Assembly: GCF_016428755.1 (NCBI RefSeq)
Contig: NZ_JAELTI010000007.1
Location: 1 to 64,000, forward strand
Direction: 5' to 3'
Length of the DNA stretch: 64,000 nucleotides
From: Allobosea sp. ASV33
Lineage (GTDB): Bacteria > Pseudomonadota > Alphaproteobacteria > Rhizobiales > Beijerinckiaceae
The notes beneath the pieces were generated by a model. It was not told the origin of the DNA, did no database searches, and saw nothing but the letters and a program-made list of their open reading frames with translations. A program made the position numbers and the translations under genes. Of the stretch, positions 17,706 to 26,405 are shown in pieces. Position 1 is the first letter of the stretch; each line of letters starts with the position of its first letter.

Positions 17706-18899
17706 CTAATCCCCGAACTGATGGATCCAGCCGGTCTGTCTGATGATGCAGCGCTCGCGCTCGTAACCGGCGATGACGGTGTCCCGGGCGGTGCGGCGCA
17801 ATGGCCGCATCAGAGTGGGGCTCACTAGAGCTTCCGCAATCCGTTCCGCCAGCGCTTCGCTGTCGCGGAACGGGGCGAGCAGGCCGTTGGTGCCGTCGCG
17901 GATCACCTCTTTCACAGGCTCGGTGTCGGAGCCGACAACAAGACAGCCGCAGGCCATCGCCTCCAGCAGCGACCATGAGAGCACGAAGGGAACGGTGAGA
18001 TAGACATGGACGGCTGAGACCTGGAACAGCCGGATCAGGTTCTCATAGGGCAGCCAGGGAATATGGACGATCCGGTCGCCGAGCCCGGTTTCGGCGCACA
18101 TCGCTTCGCGCCAGCTATTGCCGTCGGAACGGGGGCGGCCATAGCCCGGGCCGTCGCCGCCGACCACGACGAAGAGCGCGTCGGGGCGGCGTTCCGCGAG
18201 AATCTTGGCTGCGCGCATGAATTCGGGATAGCCGCGATAGGGGTCGAGATCGCGCGCGACGAAGGTGACGACCGGCATGCCCGGCTTCAGTATCCGGCCG
18301 TCGGGCAGAACGAAGGCCGCCTCGGCATCTGGCCGGCAGACGCTCGTGTCGATGCCGTCATGGCAGACGGCGATGCGCTGGCGATAGGCCGCCGGATATT
18401 GCCGGCGCTGCCATTGCGTCGGCGCATAGGCGGCATCCAGCGTATCGAGGGCGAGGAGCTGGGCCGCGTTGCGCATCCGCACGCGCTGGCGATCGGCCGG
18501 GGGAATCGGCTCGTCGCTGCCGAAATCGAGGTCGGAGTCGGTGCTGCGATGGTAATATTCACAATAGCCGATCAGCGCCGCGTCGGGCAGCGCGTCACGG
18601 GCGAAGAGCATGCCGCCCCAGCCCATATGGCCGAGGACGACATCGGGCGGGTCGCTGCGCTTCAGGCGCTCCATCAACCGTGCCACCGCCTCCCCGGTGC
18701 GCAAGTGATATTCGGTCGCCGCGAGCGCGGGGTGCTGGGTCGCGGTCTCGTCGACCGCATAGACGAGCTGGCGCACGCCCGGCGCCTGCTGCGCCGGGCG
18801 TTCCGTGATCAGCGTGACCTCGGCGCCTTCGGCGACGAGGCTGCCGATCAGAGCAGCGAATTGACCAGATCCTGCGCGATGAACGAATAGGACATGCAT
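17706..18899 (-). CDS. Glycosyltransferase, GT4/GT-B type
   Basis: The ATG at 18899 gives 397 residues starting MHVLFVHRAGSGQFAALIGS, the first strand of a GT-B fold. The C-terminal half has VVTFVARDLDPYRGYPEFMR and the donor-site region SWSLLEAMACGCLVVGSDTE, which matches the GT4 EX7E block. It probably transfers a nucleotide-activated sugar on the cytoplasmic side. Its first 52 bp overlap the end of the MarR-type regulator gene in another frame. It reads away from the secretion and glycan operons, but its placement beside them suggests a shared glycan. Confidence 0.85.
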   Translation of the reverse strand: MHVLFVHRAGSGQFAALIGSLVAEGAEVTLITERPAQQAPGVRQLVYAVDETATQHPALAATEYHLRTGEAVARLMERLKRSDPPDVVLGHMGWGGMLFARDALPDAALIGYCEYYHRSTDSDLDFGSDEPIPPADRQRVRMRNAAQLLALDTLDAAYAPTQWQRRQYPAAYRQRIAVCHDGIDTSVCRPDAEAAFVLPDGRILKPGMPVVTFVARDLDPYRGYPEFMRAAKILAERRPDALFVVVGGDGPGYGRPRSDGNSWREAMCAETGLGDRIVHIPWLPYENLIRLFQVSAVHVYLTVPFVLSWSLLEAMACGCLVVGSDTEPVKEVIRDGTNGLLAPFRDSEALAERIAEALVSPTLMRPLRRTARDTVIAGYERERCIIRQTGWIHQFGD

Positions 18900-19462
18900 G
18901 ATGCGAGCAGCACTCCGCCGTAGCGGAGCGCGTCGTTCCACCACTGTTCGAGTTGGCGCAGGGTTTCGTGCGTCGTGTTGAGGTCGGTCTCGCGGTTGCT
19001 CTCCAACCGCTGGCCGAACTGGCTGGCCTCGTCGAGCAGCCGCAACCGCTCGCACAGCATCTGCCCTTTCAGCGAAAGCGAGATGCGGGCCTGCCGGCGA
19101 TCGCGCGGCGATGCCCCGCGATCGAGATAGCCGTTCTCGACGAGCTGCTTGAGATTATAGGACGCGTTCGAGCCGCCGTAGTGGCCGCGGTCCAGCAGAT
19201 CGCGCACGGCGATCTCGCCTTGTCCGATCGTCATCAGCACCATCACCTGCGATGGCGAGATGTCGTCGATGCCGAGCTTGGTCAGCTCGAGCCGGAGATA
19301 ATCCAGGAAGCGCCGGCTGACCCGCTCGATCACCCGCGCCAGATCAAAAGGGGAAATTCGGCGATCGGGGGCCTCGTCGAGGACACCGGAACCATTCGCC
19401 GGATGGTGGCCGTTCAAGGAACTGCCTGTGAATTGCTCGCCGCCGCGCAATTTGAAGTGCAT
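18848..19462 (-). CDS. MarR-family winged-helix regulator (LdtR-like)
   Basis: The 204-residue protein has the MarR core SPSQVMVLMTIGQGEIAVRD, then a recognition helix region GGSNASYNLKQLVENGYLDR and a wing with ASPRDRRQARISLSLKG. The recognition region resembles LdtR, the cell-wall regulator known from Liberibacter and Sinorhizobium; this likeness is from memory. It is divergent from the type I secretion genes and overlaps the adjacent glycosyltransferase gene. A regulator of envelope functions would fit this neighbourhood. The ligand is unknown. Confidence 0.85.
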   Translation of the reverse strand: MHFKLRGGEQFTGSSLNGHHPANGSGVLDEAPDRRISPFDLARVIERVSRRFLDYLRLELTKLGIDDISPSQVMVLMTIGQGEIAVRDLLDRGHYGGSNASYNLKQLVENGYLDRGASPRDRRQARISLSLKGQMLCERLRLLDEASQFGQRLESNRETDLNTTHETLRQLEQWWNDALRYGGVLLASCMSYSFIAQDLVNSLL

Positions 19463-19566
19463 TCCTTACCCCGCCTGATCGAAAATTAAACAATCCATCC
19501 GTTTGTCTCCTGTCGTGCCGAGAAGCCTATAGGCAAAGCACATGCCATCTACGTTAGCTAATAGAT

Positions 19567-19583
19567 AAGATTGTAGTAATCTT
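19567..19583. promoter_or_regulatory. Candidate MarR-type operator
   Basis: A perfect inverted repeat has arms AAGATT and AATCTT around a 5-bp spacer. Size and symmetry suit a MarR dimer. It lies 105 bp upstream of the regulator start and about 195 bp upstream of the secretion ABC gene, so it could serve autoregulation and control of the secretion operon. Support is positional only. Confidence 0.4.
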
Positions 19584-19683
19584 CAGATAGATGGAAACTA
19601 GTTCGAAATTCAAAATTTCTCATAGTCTGGCCTTATTTGCTTCCATCCGATTCGACGAGTTAGGCTTCTAATCTGTCATAATC

Positions 19684-19712
19684 TTGACACTCCCTCCATG
19701 TCTCGTTGTAGG
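19684..19712 (+). promoter_or_regulatory. Possible promoter of the type I secretion operon
   Basis: A consensus -35 box TTGACA at 19684-19689 is followed after 17 bp by TGTAGG, a weak -10 match. The predicted start would lie about 55-60 bp before the ATG at 19778. The -10 is poor, so this remains tentative. Confidence 0.25.
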
Positions 19713-19777
19713 GCCGATGACGGGGCTTTCCCCATAATTCTCTCGGACCTCAGATTCCCTCATTCGCGGAGCCTTGC

Positions 19778-21532
19778 ATGAAGGCGGTGAAGCCGGCCCC
19801 CGACGCCTTGATCCGGAATCTCCAGCGCTCGTTCGTCGGCGGCCTGACCTATGCGGCTGCGCTCAGCCTGTGCGTGAACCTGCTGCTGCTGACGGTGCCG
19901 CTGTTCATGATGCAGGTGCAGGACCGGGTGACCGTCAGCCGCAGCTACGACACGCTGACGATGCTGCTGGTGATCGCGGTTGGGGCGCTCGTGCTCTATG
20001 GCGTGATCGAGTTCATCCGGTCGCTGACCTTCCAGGCGATGGCGAGCATCTTCGCGCGCAATCTCAATTTGCCGGCTTTGCAGGCGGCGGTGAGCGCCTC
20101 GCTCGAGCAGGGCTCGGGGCAGGCGACGCAGGCGATCCGCGATCTCAACGACATCCGTTTCTTCATCGCGAGCTCGGCGATCGCTACGCCGCTCGAGGCG
20201 ATCTGGTCGCCGGTCTTCCTCGCGGTGCTCTTCGCGCTGCATCCGATCTACGGGCTGGTCGGCCTCGCCTCGCTGATCATCCTGCTGCTGCTCGGCGTGC
20301 TCTCGGACCTGCTGACCCGCCGCATCCTCAAGGACGCAAACGAGGCCGGTGTCGCCAGCATCAACGAGGTCGGCGCCAGCCTGCGCCATGCCGAGACGAT
20401 CGAGGCGATGGGCATGCTGCCGGCCCTGTCCAAACGCTGGCGCGGGCAGCAGCTCGCGATGATCGAGCAGCTCGACATGGGCACGCGGCGCGGCAAGTTC
20501 ATCGCCGCCGTGACGCGCTCGTCCCGGATGACGATGCAGCTCGCGGTCTATGCGACCGGCGCCGTCCTGATCATCCGCAACGAGGTGACGGCGGGCACGT
20601 TGATGGCCGCGAGCATCCTGCTCGGCCGCCTGCTGGCGCCGTTCGATTCCATGATAACCGACTGGCGGCAATGGGTTTTGTCCGCCGCGGCCTGGAAGCG
20701 CGTGCGCGAGCTGGTGCTGAGCCGCAGCTCACAGCGCCAGACCGTGCCGACGCCGCCCTGCCAAGGCGATCTCGTGATCGACCGCGTGATCTATGCGCCC
20801 GCGGGGCAGGAGCAGACGGTCATCAAGAGCGTCTCCTTCACGCTCTCGCCGGGCGAGGTGCTCGGCGTGGTAGGCCCCTCCGGTGCCGGCAAGTCGACCC
20901 TGGCGCGCCTGCTCGTCGGCGTGCTCAAGCCGAATGTCGGCGGCGTCTATCTCGATGGGCACAGCACCTATCTGTGGGAACGCGGCTCCTTCGGCGCGAT
21001 GGTCGGCTATCTCCCGCAATCGGTCTCGCTGCTCAACGGCACGATCGCCGAGAATATCGCCCGCATGCGCGAGCCCGACCCGCATGCCATCCTGGAGGCG
21101 GCGCGCATCGCCGGCGTGCACGAGCTGATCGGCCGCCTGCCCCTCGGCTACGACACCAATGTCGCCGACAGCGATTTCAATCTCTCGGGTGGGCAACGCC
21201 AGCGCATCGGCCTGGCGCGGGCGCTCTACGGCATGCCGCGCCTGATCGTGCTCGACGAGCCCAATGCCAATCTCGATGCCGAAGGCGAGCAGAGCCTGAT
21301 CCGGGCGATCGCGGCGGCGCGCGAGAGCGGCGCCATCGTCGTGCTCATCGCGCATCGCCCCTCGGTGATGCAGGTCGTCGACAAGCTGCTCGTGCTGCGC
21401 GAGGGCCGCGTGCAGCAGTTCGGGCCGCGCGGTGAGATCGCCGGCATGATCACGCCGGGCGGCCGCGTCGAGCTCGATCCGGCTGCCAAGGCTCCGGCGG
21501 CTCCGGCCCATGTGCGCGAGGTGAAGGCATGA
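19778..21532 (+). CDS. Type I secretion ABC transporter (permease-ATPase, PrtD type)
   Basis: The 584-residue protein has an N-terminal membrane domain of about 320 residues and a C-terminal ATPase. Walker A is GPSGAGKST at 366-374, the signature is LSGGQRQRIGLARALYG and Walker B is RLIVLDEPNANLDAEGE. There is no C39 peptidase or C39-like domain in front, so it belongs to the PrtD/AprD subgroup that exports RTX proteins with C-terminal signals. A GGAG ribosome site lies 6 bp before the ATG. It overlaps the adaptor gene by 4 bp, and the RTX protein at 23185-23979 is the obvious cargo. No TolC-like outer-membrane gene is in the window. Confidence 0.93.
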   Translation: MKAVKPAPDALIRNLQRSFVGGLTYAAALSLCVNLLLLTVPLFMMQVQDRVTVSRSYDTLTMLLVIAVGALVLYGVIEFIRSLTFQAMASIFARNLNLPALQAAVSASLEQGSGQATQAIRDLNDIRFFIASSAIATPLEAIWSPVFLAVLFALHPIYGLVGLASLIILLLLGVLSDLLTRRILKDANEAGVASINEVGASLRHAETIEAMGMLPALSKRWRGQQLAMIEQLDMGTRRGKFIAAVTRSSRMTMQLAVYATGAVLIIRNEVTAGTLMAASILLGRLLAPFDSMITDWRQWVLSAAAWKRVRELVLSRSSQRQTVPTPPCQGDLVIDRVIYAPAGQEQTVIKSVSFTLSPGEVLGVVGPSGAGKSTLARLLVGVLKPNVGGVYLDGHSTYLWERGSFGAMVGYLPQSVSLLNGTIAENIARMREPDPHAILEAARIAGVHELIGRLPLGYDTNVADSDFNLSGGQRQRIGLARALYGMPRLIVLDEPNANLDAEGEQSLIRAIAAARESGAIVVLIAHRPSVMQVVDKLLVLREGRVQQFGPRGEIAGMITPGGRVELDPAAKAPAAPAHVREVKA

Positions 21533-22887
21533 CCGGAAACTCCCTGATCAAGCGCCCCGAGCATTCGCTGACGATCCAGGGCGACGTGGTCGATGTCGAT
21601 GACGAGCGGGCGCCGAGCCTGCGCAATCTCGTGCTGGCCGGCGTCGCCGCAATCGGCGTCGGCTTCGGCGGTTTCGGCGCCTGGGCGGTGACCGCACGGC
21701 TCGACAATGCCGCCGTCGCACCGGGCCTCGTGGCGGTCGACAGCAAGCGCAAGACCGTCAGCCATCTCGAAGGCGGCATCCTCAAGACCCTGCTCAAGGC
21801 CGAGGGCGAGCGCGTCGCGCGGGGCGAACCGCTGCTGCGGCTGGAGGATGCGCGCCAGCGTGCGGAATTGCAGCAATTGCAGGCCAAGCGCATCGGGCTG
21901 GAAGCCAAGCTCGCACGCCTGCGGGCTGAACAGACCAGCGCCGGCGAGATCGCGTTTCCCGCCGATATCGCGCAGATGACCTCGCCGATCGCCCGCGAGG
22001 TGCTCCTCTCGGAACAGGGCCTGTTCAAGTCCCGTGCCCAGGTCCATGACGGGAAGGTCCATATCCAGCAGCGCGTGATCGAGCAGCATCAGGCGGAATC
22101 GGATGCGCTGAAGGCCCAGATCGACGCCACCGTCCAGCAGCGCTCGCTCATCGACGAGGAGGTCAGGATCATGGCCGAGCTCTACGAGAAGCGCTACGCC
22201 AAGCGCAGTCAGCTCGTCGAGCTCCAGACCAAGCAGAGCGAGCTCTCCGGCAAGGCCGGCGAGCTCACGGCCCGCAAGGCCAAGGCCGAGCAGGCGGTCG
22301 CCGGGGCCAATCTCGAAATCCTTTCGATCAGCCTCGAACAGCAGAACGATATCGGCGGCGAGATTCAGGAAGCCCAGTTGATGCTTTCGGAGGTGACCGA
22401 GCGCATCGTCCAGGCCGAGGACGTGCTGCGCCGGCTGGTGGTGACCGCGCCGCAGGAAGGCGTCGTCGCCAATATCCGGATGCGCACGGCTGGCAGCGTG
22501 ATCGCGGCCGGCGAAGCGATCCTCGATATCGTGCCGGAGCACGAGCCCCTGATCGTCGAGGCGAAGGTCGATCCTCGCGACATCGATGCCGTGAAGGTCG
22601 GGGCCGCGACCCGCGTGCGGCTGACCGCGTTCAACTCGCGCCTGCTGCCGCCCTTGGAGGCCAAGGTTAACTATGTCGCGCCGGACCAGCTCGTCGATGA
22701 GAAGTCAGGCGCGCCCTATTTCGTGGTGCGGGCCGAGATCGATCCCAAAAGTTTGCGGGATTACAAGGTCACGCTCCATGCCGGCATGACGGCGGAGGTC
22801 ATGATCGTCAACGGCGCCCGCCGCGCGGTCGACTACCTGCTCTCGCCGATCACCGACAGCTTCAACCGCGCCTTCCGCGAGGATTGA
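21529..22887 (+). CDS. HlyD/PrtE-family periplasmic adaptor of type I secretion
   Basis: The 452-residue protein has one N-terminal membrane helix (about 31-57), a first lipoyl half (SHLEGGILKTLLKAEGERVA), a long coiled-coil region over about 110-300 and the second half with VVTAPQEGVVANIRMRTAGS. The C-terminal barrel ends in LHAGMTAEVMIVNGARRAVD. This is the usual adaptor that bridges the inner-membrane ABC exporter to a TolC-type channel. It is translationally coupled to the ABC gene. Confidence 0.93.
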   Translation: MTGNSLIKRPEHSLTIQGDVVDVDDERAPSLRNLVLAGVAAIGVGFGGFGAWAVTARLDNAAVAPGLVAVDSKRKTVSHLEGGILKTLLKAEGERVARGEPLLRLEDARQRAELQQLQAKRIGLEAKLARLRAEQTSAGEIAFPADIAQMTSPIAREVLLSEQGLFKSRAQVHDGKVHIQQRVIEQHQAESDALKAQIDATVQQRSLIDEEVRIMAELYEKRYAKRSQLVELQTKQSELSGKAGELTARKAKAEQAVAGANLEILSISLEQQNDIGGEIQEAQLMLSEVTERIVQAEDVLRRLVVTAPQEGVVANIRMRTAGSVIAAGEAILDIVPEHEPLIVEAKVDPRDIDAVKVGAATRVRLTAFNSRLLPPLEAKVNYVAPDQLVDEKSGAPYFVVRAEIDPKSLRDYKVTLHAGMTAEVMIVNGARRAVDYLLSPITDSFNRAFRED

Positions 22888-23184
22888 GCCCTCGTCGACG
22901 ATGCGCAGCCGGGCACACCCGCATAGCCGGACTTATATTTCGATTTTGAAAGTATATCCGTTGGAATATCGATAGTTTATTGATCGTAAAATAAAGACCA
23001 AATCATGCTGCGTCGCAAAATGATCACAATAAAAGACTTGCTGCGCTGCAGCTATTGAGCAATCTTCGTGCGGTCGAGCGATGGCCTGATCTATTGATGG
23101 CTGTCGGAATCGTTCCTGGTCTTTCCGTTCCGCGGTGCGGCCGCCGAACGTTCCAGGTTCACCAGATCGCCCAGGAGGTGCCGT
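22888..23184. other. AT-rich leader of the RTX gene
   Basis: The gap of 297 bp between the adaptor gene and the RTX gene has a strongly AT-rich core (about 22930-23045) in an otherwise GC-rich region. I see no convincing coding frame or hairpin terminator in it. The drop in GC suggests an independent promoter and a long untranslated leader for the RTX gene. An AGGAGG ribosome site lies just before the ATG at 23185. Confidence 0.5.
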
Positions 23185-23979
23185 ATGGCGACGATCGAAG
23201 GAAGTGCATTCGACGATTTTTTGATTGGGACGCGTTTCAGCGACGTGATCCACGCAGGCGCCGGGGATGACATCGTCCATGGCGGAGACCAGGTCGATAC
23301 CCTGTTCGGCGAAGAGGGCAATGATCTCCTGTTCGGCGATAGCGGCAATGACGCCCTGTTCGGCGGCGAGGGCAACGACATCCTCTTCGGCGGACTCGGC
23401 GACGATGTCCTGTCCGGCGACGAGGGCAACGATGCGCTGTTCGGTGGTGAGGGCAACGACATCCTGCTCGGCGGCGCCGGTGACGACATCCTGCGCGGCA
23501 ATGCCGGCGACGACGTCCTGATCGGTGGCGAAGGCAACGACGTGCTGCAAGGCGGGCCGGGCAACGACATCCTCCAGGGTGGCGCTGGCAACGACGTCCT
23601 GCAGGGTGGCGATGGCACCGACATCCTGCATGGCGGCGACGGCAACGACATCCTGCAGGGTGGCGCCGGCGACGACATGCTGTTCGGCGGTGCCGGCAAC
23701 GATATCCTGCATGGCGGCGCGGGCGCCGATACCTTCGTGTTCGCCGGCGGCGGCGGCAACGACGTCGTGCTCGACTTCCAGGCCGGCACGGACATGCTGC
23801 AGATCGCGTCCGACATCAACGGCACGGGCGTCCACTCCGCGGAAGACGTCGCTGCGCGTGCGACCACGGTCGGCGGCAACACCGTCATCGATCTCGGCAA
23901 CGGCGACAGCCTGACCCTGGTCGGTGTCTCCGCCGACGACGTTCAGGCCGATCCGAACTCCTACTTCACGGTCGCCTGA
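23185..23979 (+). CDS. RTX calcium-binding protein, predicted type I secretion cargo
   Basis: The 264-residue protein has no N-terminal signal peptide. Residues 25-186 consist of 18 consecutive nonapeptides of type G-G-x-G-x-D-x-L-x (for example GEGNDILFG, GAGDDILRG), which fold as a calcium-loaded parallel beta roll. The last 78 residues (VVLDFQAGTDMLQIASDING onward, ending NSYFTVA) resemble the M10 serralysin C-terminal secretion region. There is no protease, lipase or adhesin domain. It should be exported unfolded by the transporter encoded just upstream and fold outside in calcium. Function beyond surface or matrix calcium binding is unknown. Confidence 0.92.
   Translation: MATIEGSAFDDFLIGTRFSDVIHAGAGDDIVHGGDQVDTLFGEEGNDLLFGDSGNDALFGGEGNDILFGGLGDDVLSGDEGNDALFGGEGNDILLGGAGDDILRGNAGDDVLIGGEGNDVLQGGPGNDILQGGAGNDVLQGGDGTDILHGGDGNDILQGGAGDDMLFGGAGNDILHGGAGADTFVFAGGGGNDVVLDFQAGTDMLQIASDINGTGVHSAEDVAARATTVGGNTVIDLGNGDSLTLVGVSADDVQADPNSYFTVA
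23257..23742 (+). repeat. Tandem RTX nonapeptide-coding repeats (27-bp units, 18 copies)
   Basis: Eighteen in-frame 27-bp units encode the beta roll. Units 4-9 also show an 81-bp higher-order period: nonads DSGNDALFG-GEGNDILFG-GLGDDVLSG are followed by DEGNDALFG-GEGNDILLG-GAGDDILRG. This suggests growth by duplication of three-nonad blocks. Copies differ at silent and non-silent positions, so the array is not freshly expanded. Confidence 0.9.
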
Positions 23980-24050
23980 TCCTGATGCCGCCTCTCGTCC
24001 GGCCGAAGCGGCCGGGCGAGAGGCTCGCAAGCCCGGAGCGCGCACGCCCC

Positions 24051-24074
24051 CGGAAAGCGTTCCCCCGCTTTCCG
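24051..24074 (+). terminator. Hairpin behind the RTX gene
   Basis: A perfect 9-bp stem (CGGAAAGCG with CGCTTTCCG) encloses a 6-nt loop, about 70 bp behind the RTX stop and 40 bp before the glycosyltransferase start. No T-run follows, so it is either a weak terminator or an mRNA-stabilising end that separates RTX expression from the glycan operon. Confidence 0.45.
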
Positions 24075-24113
24075 CAAGCGCTCCGGGATTCTCCGTGCCG
24101 CAGGAGCGCCCCC

Positions 24114-26405
24114 ATGCTTTCACTCGCGCCTGTCGCGATGGCGACTAATCCGCCTGCCCAGCTCGAGCTCCACCGCCTCGGCGGCTCGGTCTTCCTGCTC
24201 TGCTGGACGCTCGAGGCTTCGCCCTTCGGCAAGCCCGCGATCGCGCTGACGGCTGGCGGCCGGCGCCTGCCTGCGGCCTCTATCACGCTTGGCCTGCGTG
24301 ACGGACGCGAGCGGCTCGCCGTCGCCTTCCGCTCGTCCGGCCATGACAATGTCGTCGCGACGCTCAGCGACCACGGCCCGCAGGGCGAGGTGACGGCTGG
24401 CTTCGACCCCACGCTCGTCCATGGGCTTGCCGATCCGACCGAGATTCTCAAGGATTTGACGCCGCAGGCGCGCCTGACACTCGCCAATGCGCTGGTCCGC
24501 GCCTGGCCGCCGCTGTTCGGCCTCGCCGCGATCCCGAATTATCTCTCCTTCCTGCGCCAGTTCCTGCTGACGCTGTTCCCCAAGCCAGCGGCGATGCTGC
24601 CGACTGCGGCGCTGGTCGAAGGTCAATGGCTGTTCGAGACGGTCCTGCCCCCCGATTTCGGCGCCTTGCAAGGCGTCGCGCGCCTCGATGGTGCGGGGCT
24701 CGCGCGCCTTGATCTCAAGGCCCGTCTCGGCTCCTCCGATCGCAGCGGCAAGCGCGAGGTCCATCTCGTGCTCGATGCGCCGCCGAGCCGCGGCGGCGGG
24801 CTCCTCATTCTGCAAGGCGAACGCTCGCTGGTCCTGCGCGCTCTGCCCGGCCGGCAGGCTGCGCCTTCGCTCGGTCGCTGGTGGGCTGGCAAGGCCGCGA
24901 GCCGCGACGGCCTGCGCAACTGGGTGGTCGAGCAACTCGCTGGCCTGTCAGAACAGGGCCGGCTGCTCGCGATCGAGATGCAGCGGCGCGTGCCGCTCGC
25001 GGTCCAGCATGTCCGCCGCAGCGACGACCTGCCGGCTGCCGAGCTTGATCTAGCGGTCTGCAACCAGGCTGGGCTCCTGATCGGAGGCTTGCTGCGCGAT
25101 CCCGATGATCTCTTGGAAGAGGTGCTGCTGCATCGCGGCAATGGCGAGCCGATCGCGATCCTCTCGCGCCTGCAGCGCTTTCCCGTGCGCCTGCCGACCG
25201 GGACGGATGGCGAGACGCGCGCCGCCACGGGCTTCGCCGGTTTCGCGGCGGACTATGCCGGCGGCGCGCCGGTGCTGCAGCCGCGCTGCGAGGTCAGGCT
25301 GAAATCCGGGACGACGCTGACGCTGCGCCCAGCGGTGCAGCCCGCCGATCCCGTGACGATCCGGGCACGGGCGCTGGCGGCGATCCCGCCGCAATATCTG
25401 ACGGCGGATATGATCGAGACGACGCTCGCGCCGATCCTCGCCGCCTGTCAGGAGGATCTGCGCGGCAGCCGGCCGGAGCCGGTGATCAGGGCCTTCGGGC
25501 GGTTGCCGGCGCGGCCGAAGGCCTCGGTCGTGATCCCGCTCTACCGCGTTTATGATTTCCTGCGCGTGCAGGTTGCGGCCTTCGCCGGGGATCCGTGGTT
25601 CGCTGGCAATGCCGAGCTGATCTATGTGCTCGATTCGCCCGAGCACGAGGCCGAGGTTGCGCATCTGCTCGGCGGCCTGCATCTCGCCTATGGCCTGCCG
25701 ATGCAATTCGTCGCGATGCGGCGCAATGGCGGCTTCTCGGCGGCCTGCAATGCCGGCGCAGGCGTCGCACGCGGCGAGGTTCTCGCTCTCGTCAATTCCG
25801 ATGTCATCCCGACCGGCAATGGCTGGCTGGAGGGGCTGATCGCCAGGCTCGACCGCCGCGCGCGGGTCGGCGCGGTCGGTCCGAAGCTGCTCTATGACGA
25901 CGGCTCGCTGCAACACGCGGGACTGTTCTTCAAGCGCGACAGCAAAGGCACCTGGCTCAACCATCATTACTTCAAGGGCATGCCCGGCAGCTATGCTCCG
26001 GCCAATATCGAGCGGCCGGTACCCGGCGTCACCGGCGCCTGCATCGTGATGGCGCGCGATCTCTACGCGGAACTCGGCGGCTTCGACGAGAGCTATGTGA
26101 TCGGCGATTACGAGGACAGCGATCTCTGCCTCAAGATCAGGCGGGCCGGCTTCGGCATCCTCTATGTCCCGGAAGTCGCGCTCTACCATCTCGAACGGCA
26201 ATCGATCGCGCGCAGCGTCGACTACACGCGCGGCGCCGCCTCCCAGCACAATGCCTGGCTGCAATCGCAGCGCTGGGGCGCCCAGATCGAGGCGCTGATG
26301 CAAGCCTTCGCGACCTCCGCGCCCGAGCTCGCCCTGCCGGCGCCCGCGCCCGTCGAACCCGATCTTGTTCCCCGCTTCAGCTTCAGGAGAGCGACCGCCG
26401 CATGA
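24114..26405 (+). CDS. Large glycosyltransferase with C-terminal GT2 domain
   Basis: The ATG at 24114, 7 bp after AGGAG, gives 763 residues. The first 460 residues have no motif I can name. From about residue 467 a GT2 domain begins (KASVVIPLYRVYDFLRVQVA). It has the donor/metal motif region LALVNSDVIPTGNGWLEGL, the acceptor loop GGFDESYVIGDYEDSDLCLK with the ED base motif, and a C-terminal LYHLERQSI. The motifs for catalysis are intact. It is the first gene of a ten-gene operon with 4-bp overlaps and likely adds a sugar to a surface glycan or protein. Similar overall plan to the protein at 29238-31439, which lacks these motifs. Confidence 0.88.
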   Translation: MLSLAPVAMATNPPAQLELHRLGGSVFLLCWTLEASPFGKPAIALTAGGRRLPAASITLGLRDGRERLAVAFRSSGHDNVVATLSDHGPQGEVTAGFDPTLVHGLADPTEILKDLTPQARLTLANALVRAWPPLFGLAAIPNYLSFLRQFLLTLFPKPAAMLPTAALVEGQWLFETVLPPDFGALQGVARLDGAGLARLDLKARLGSSDRSGKREVHLVLDAPPSRGGGLLILQGERSLVLRALPGRQAAPSLGRWWAGKAASRDGLRNWVVEQLAGLSEQGRLLAIEMQRRVPLAVQHVRRSDDLPAAELDLAVCNQAGLLIGGLLRDPDDLLEEVLLHRGNGEPIAILSRLQRFPVRLPTGTDGETRAATGFAGFAADYAGGAPVLQPRCEVRLKSGTTLTLRPAVQPADPVTIRARALAAIPPQYLTADMIETTLAPILAACQEDLRGSRPEPVIRAFGRLPARPKASVVIPLYRVYDFLRVQVAAFAGDPWFAGNAELIYVLDSPEHEAEVAHLLGGLHLAYGLPMQFVAMRRNGGFSAACNAGAGVARGEVLALVNSDVIPTGNGWLEGLIARLDRRARVGAVGPKLLYDDGSLQHAGLFFKRDSKGTWLNHHYFKGMPGSYAPANIERPVPGVTGACIVMARDLYAELGGFDESYVIGDYEDSDLCLKIRRAGFGILYVPEVALYHLERQSIARSVDYTRGAASQHNAWLQSQRWGAQIEALMQAFATSAPELALPAPAPVEPDLVPRFSFRRATAA

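Larger units (their letters stand above)
19463..19777. other. AT-rich divergent control region
   Basis: This 315-bp gap separates the MarR-type gene from the type I secretion genes and is clearly richer in A and T than its surroundings. I see no coding frame in it. It holds the inverted repeat at 19567-19583, a TTAGCTAA palindrome at 19554-19561 and a TTGACA box at 19684-19689. It most likely carries promoters in both directions. Confidence 0.6.

Noticed and set aside
23257-23742. Regular 27-bp repeats looking like a CRISPR or minisatellite
   Set aside because: Repeats are contiguous, in frame, without spacers, and encode a classical RTX beta roll.
22933-24123. 396-codon open frame on the minus strand across the RTX gene
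   Set aside because: Its periodic sequence (VVA-A-QDVV) is the complement of the RTX nonad repeat. Plus-strand RTX motifs, ribosome site and exporter context are decisive.
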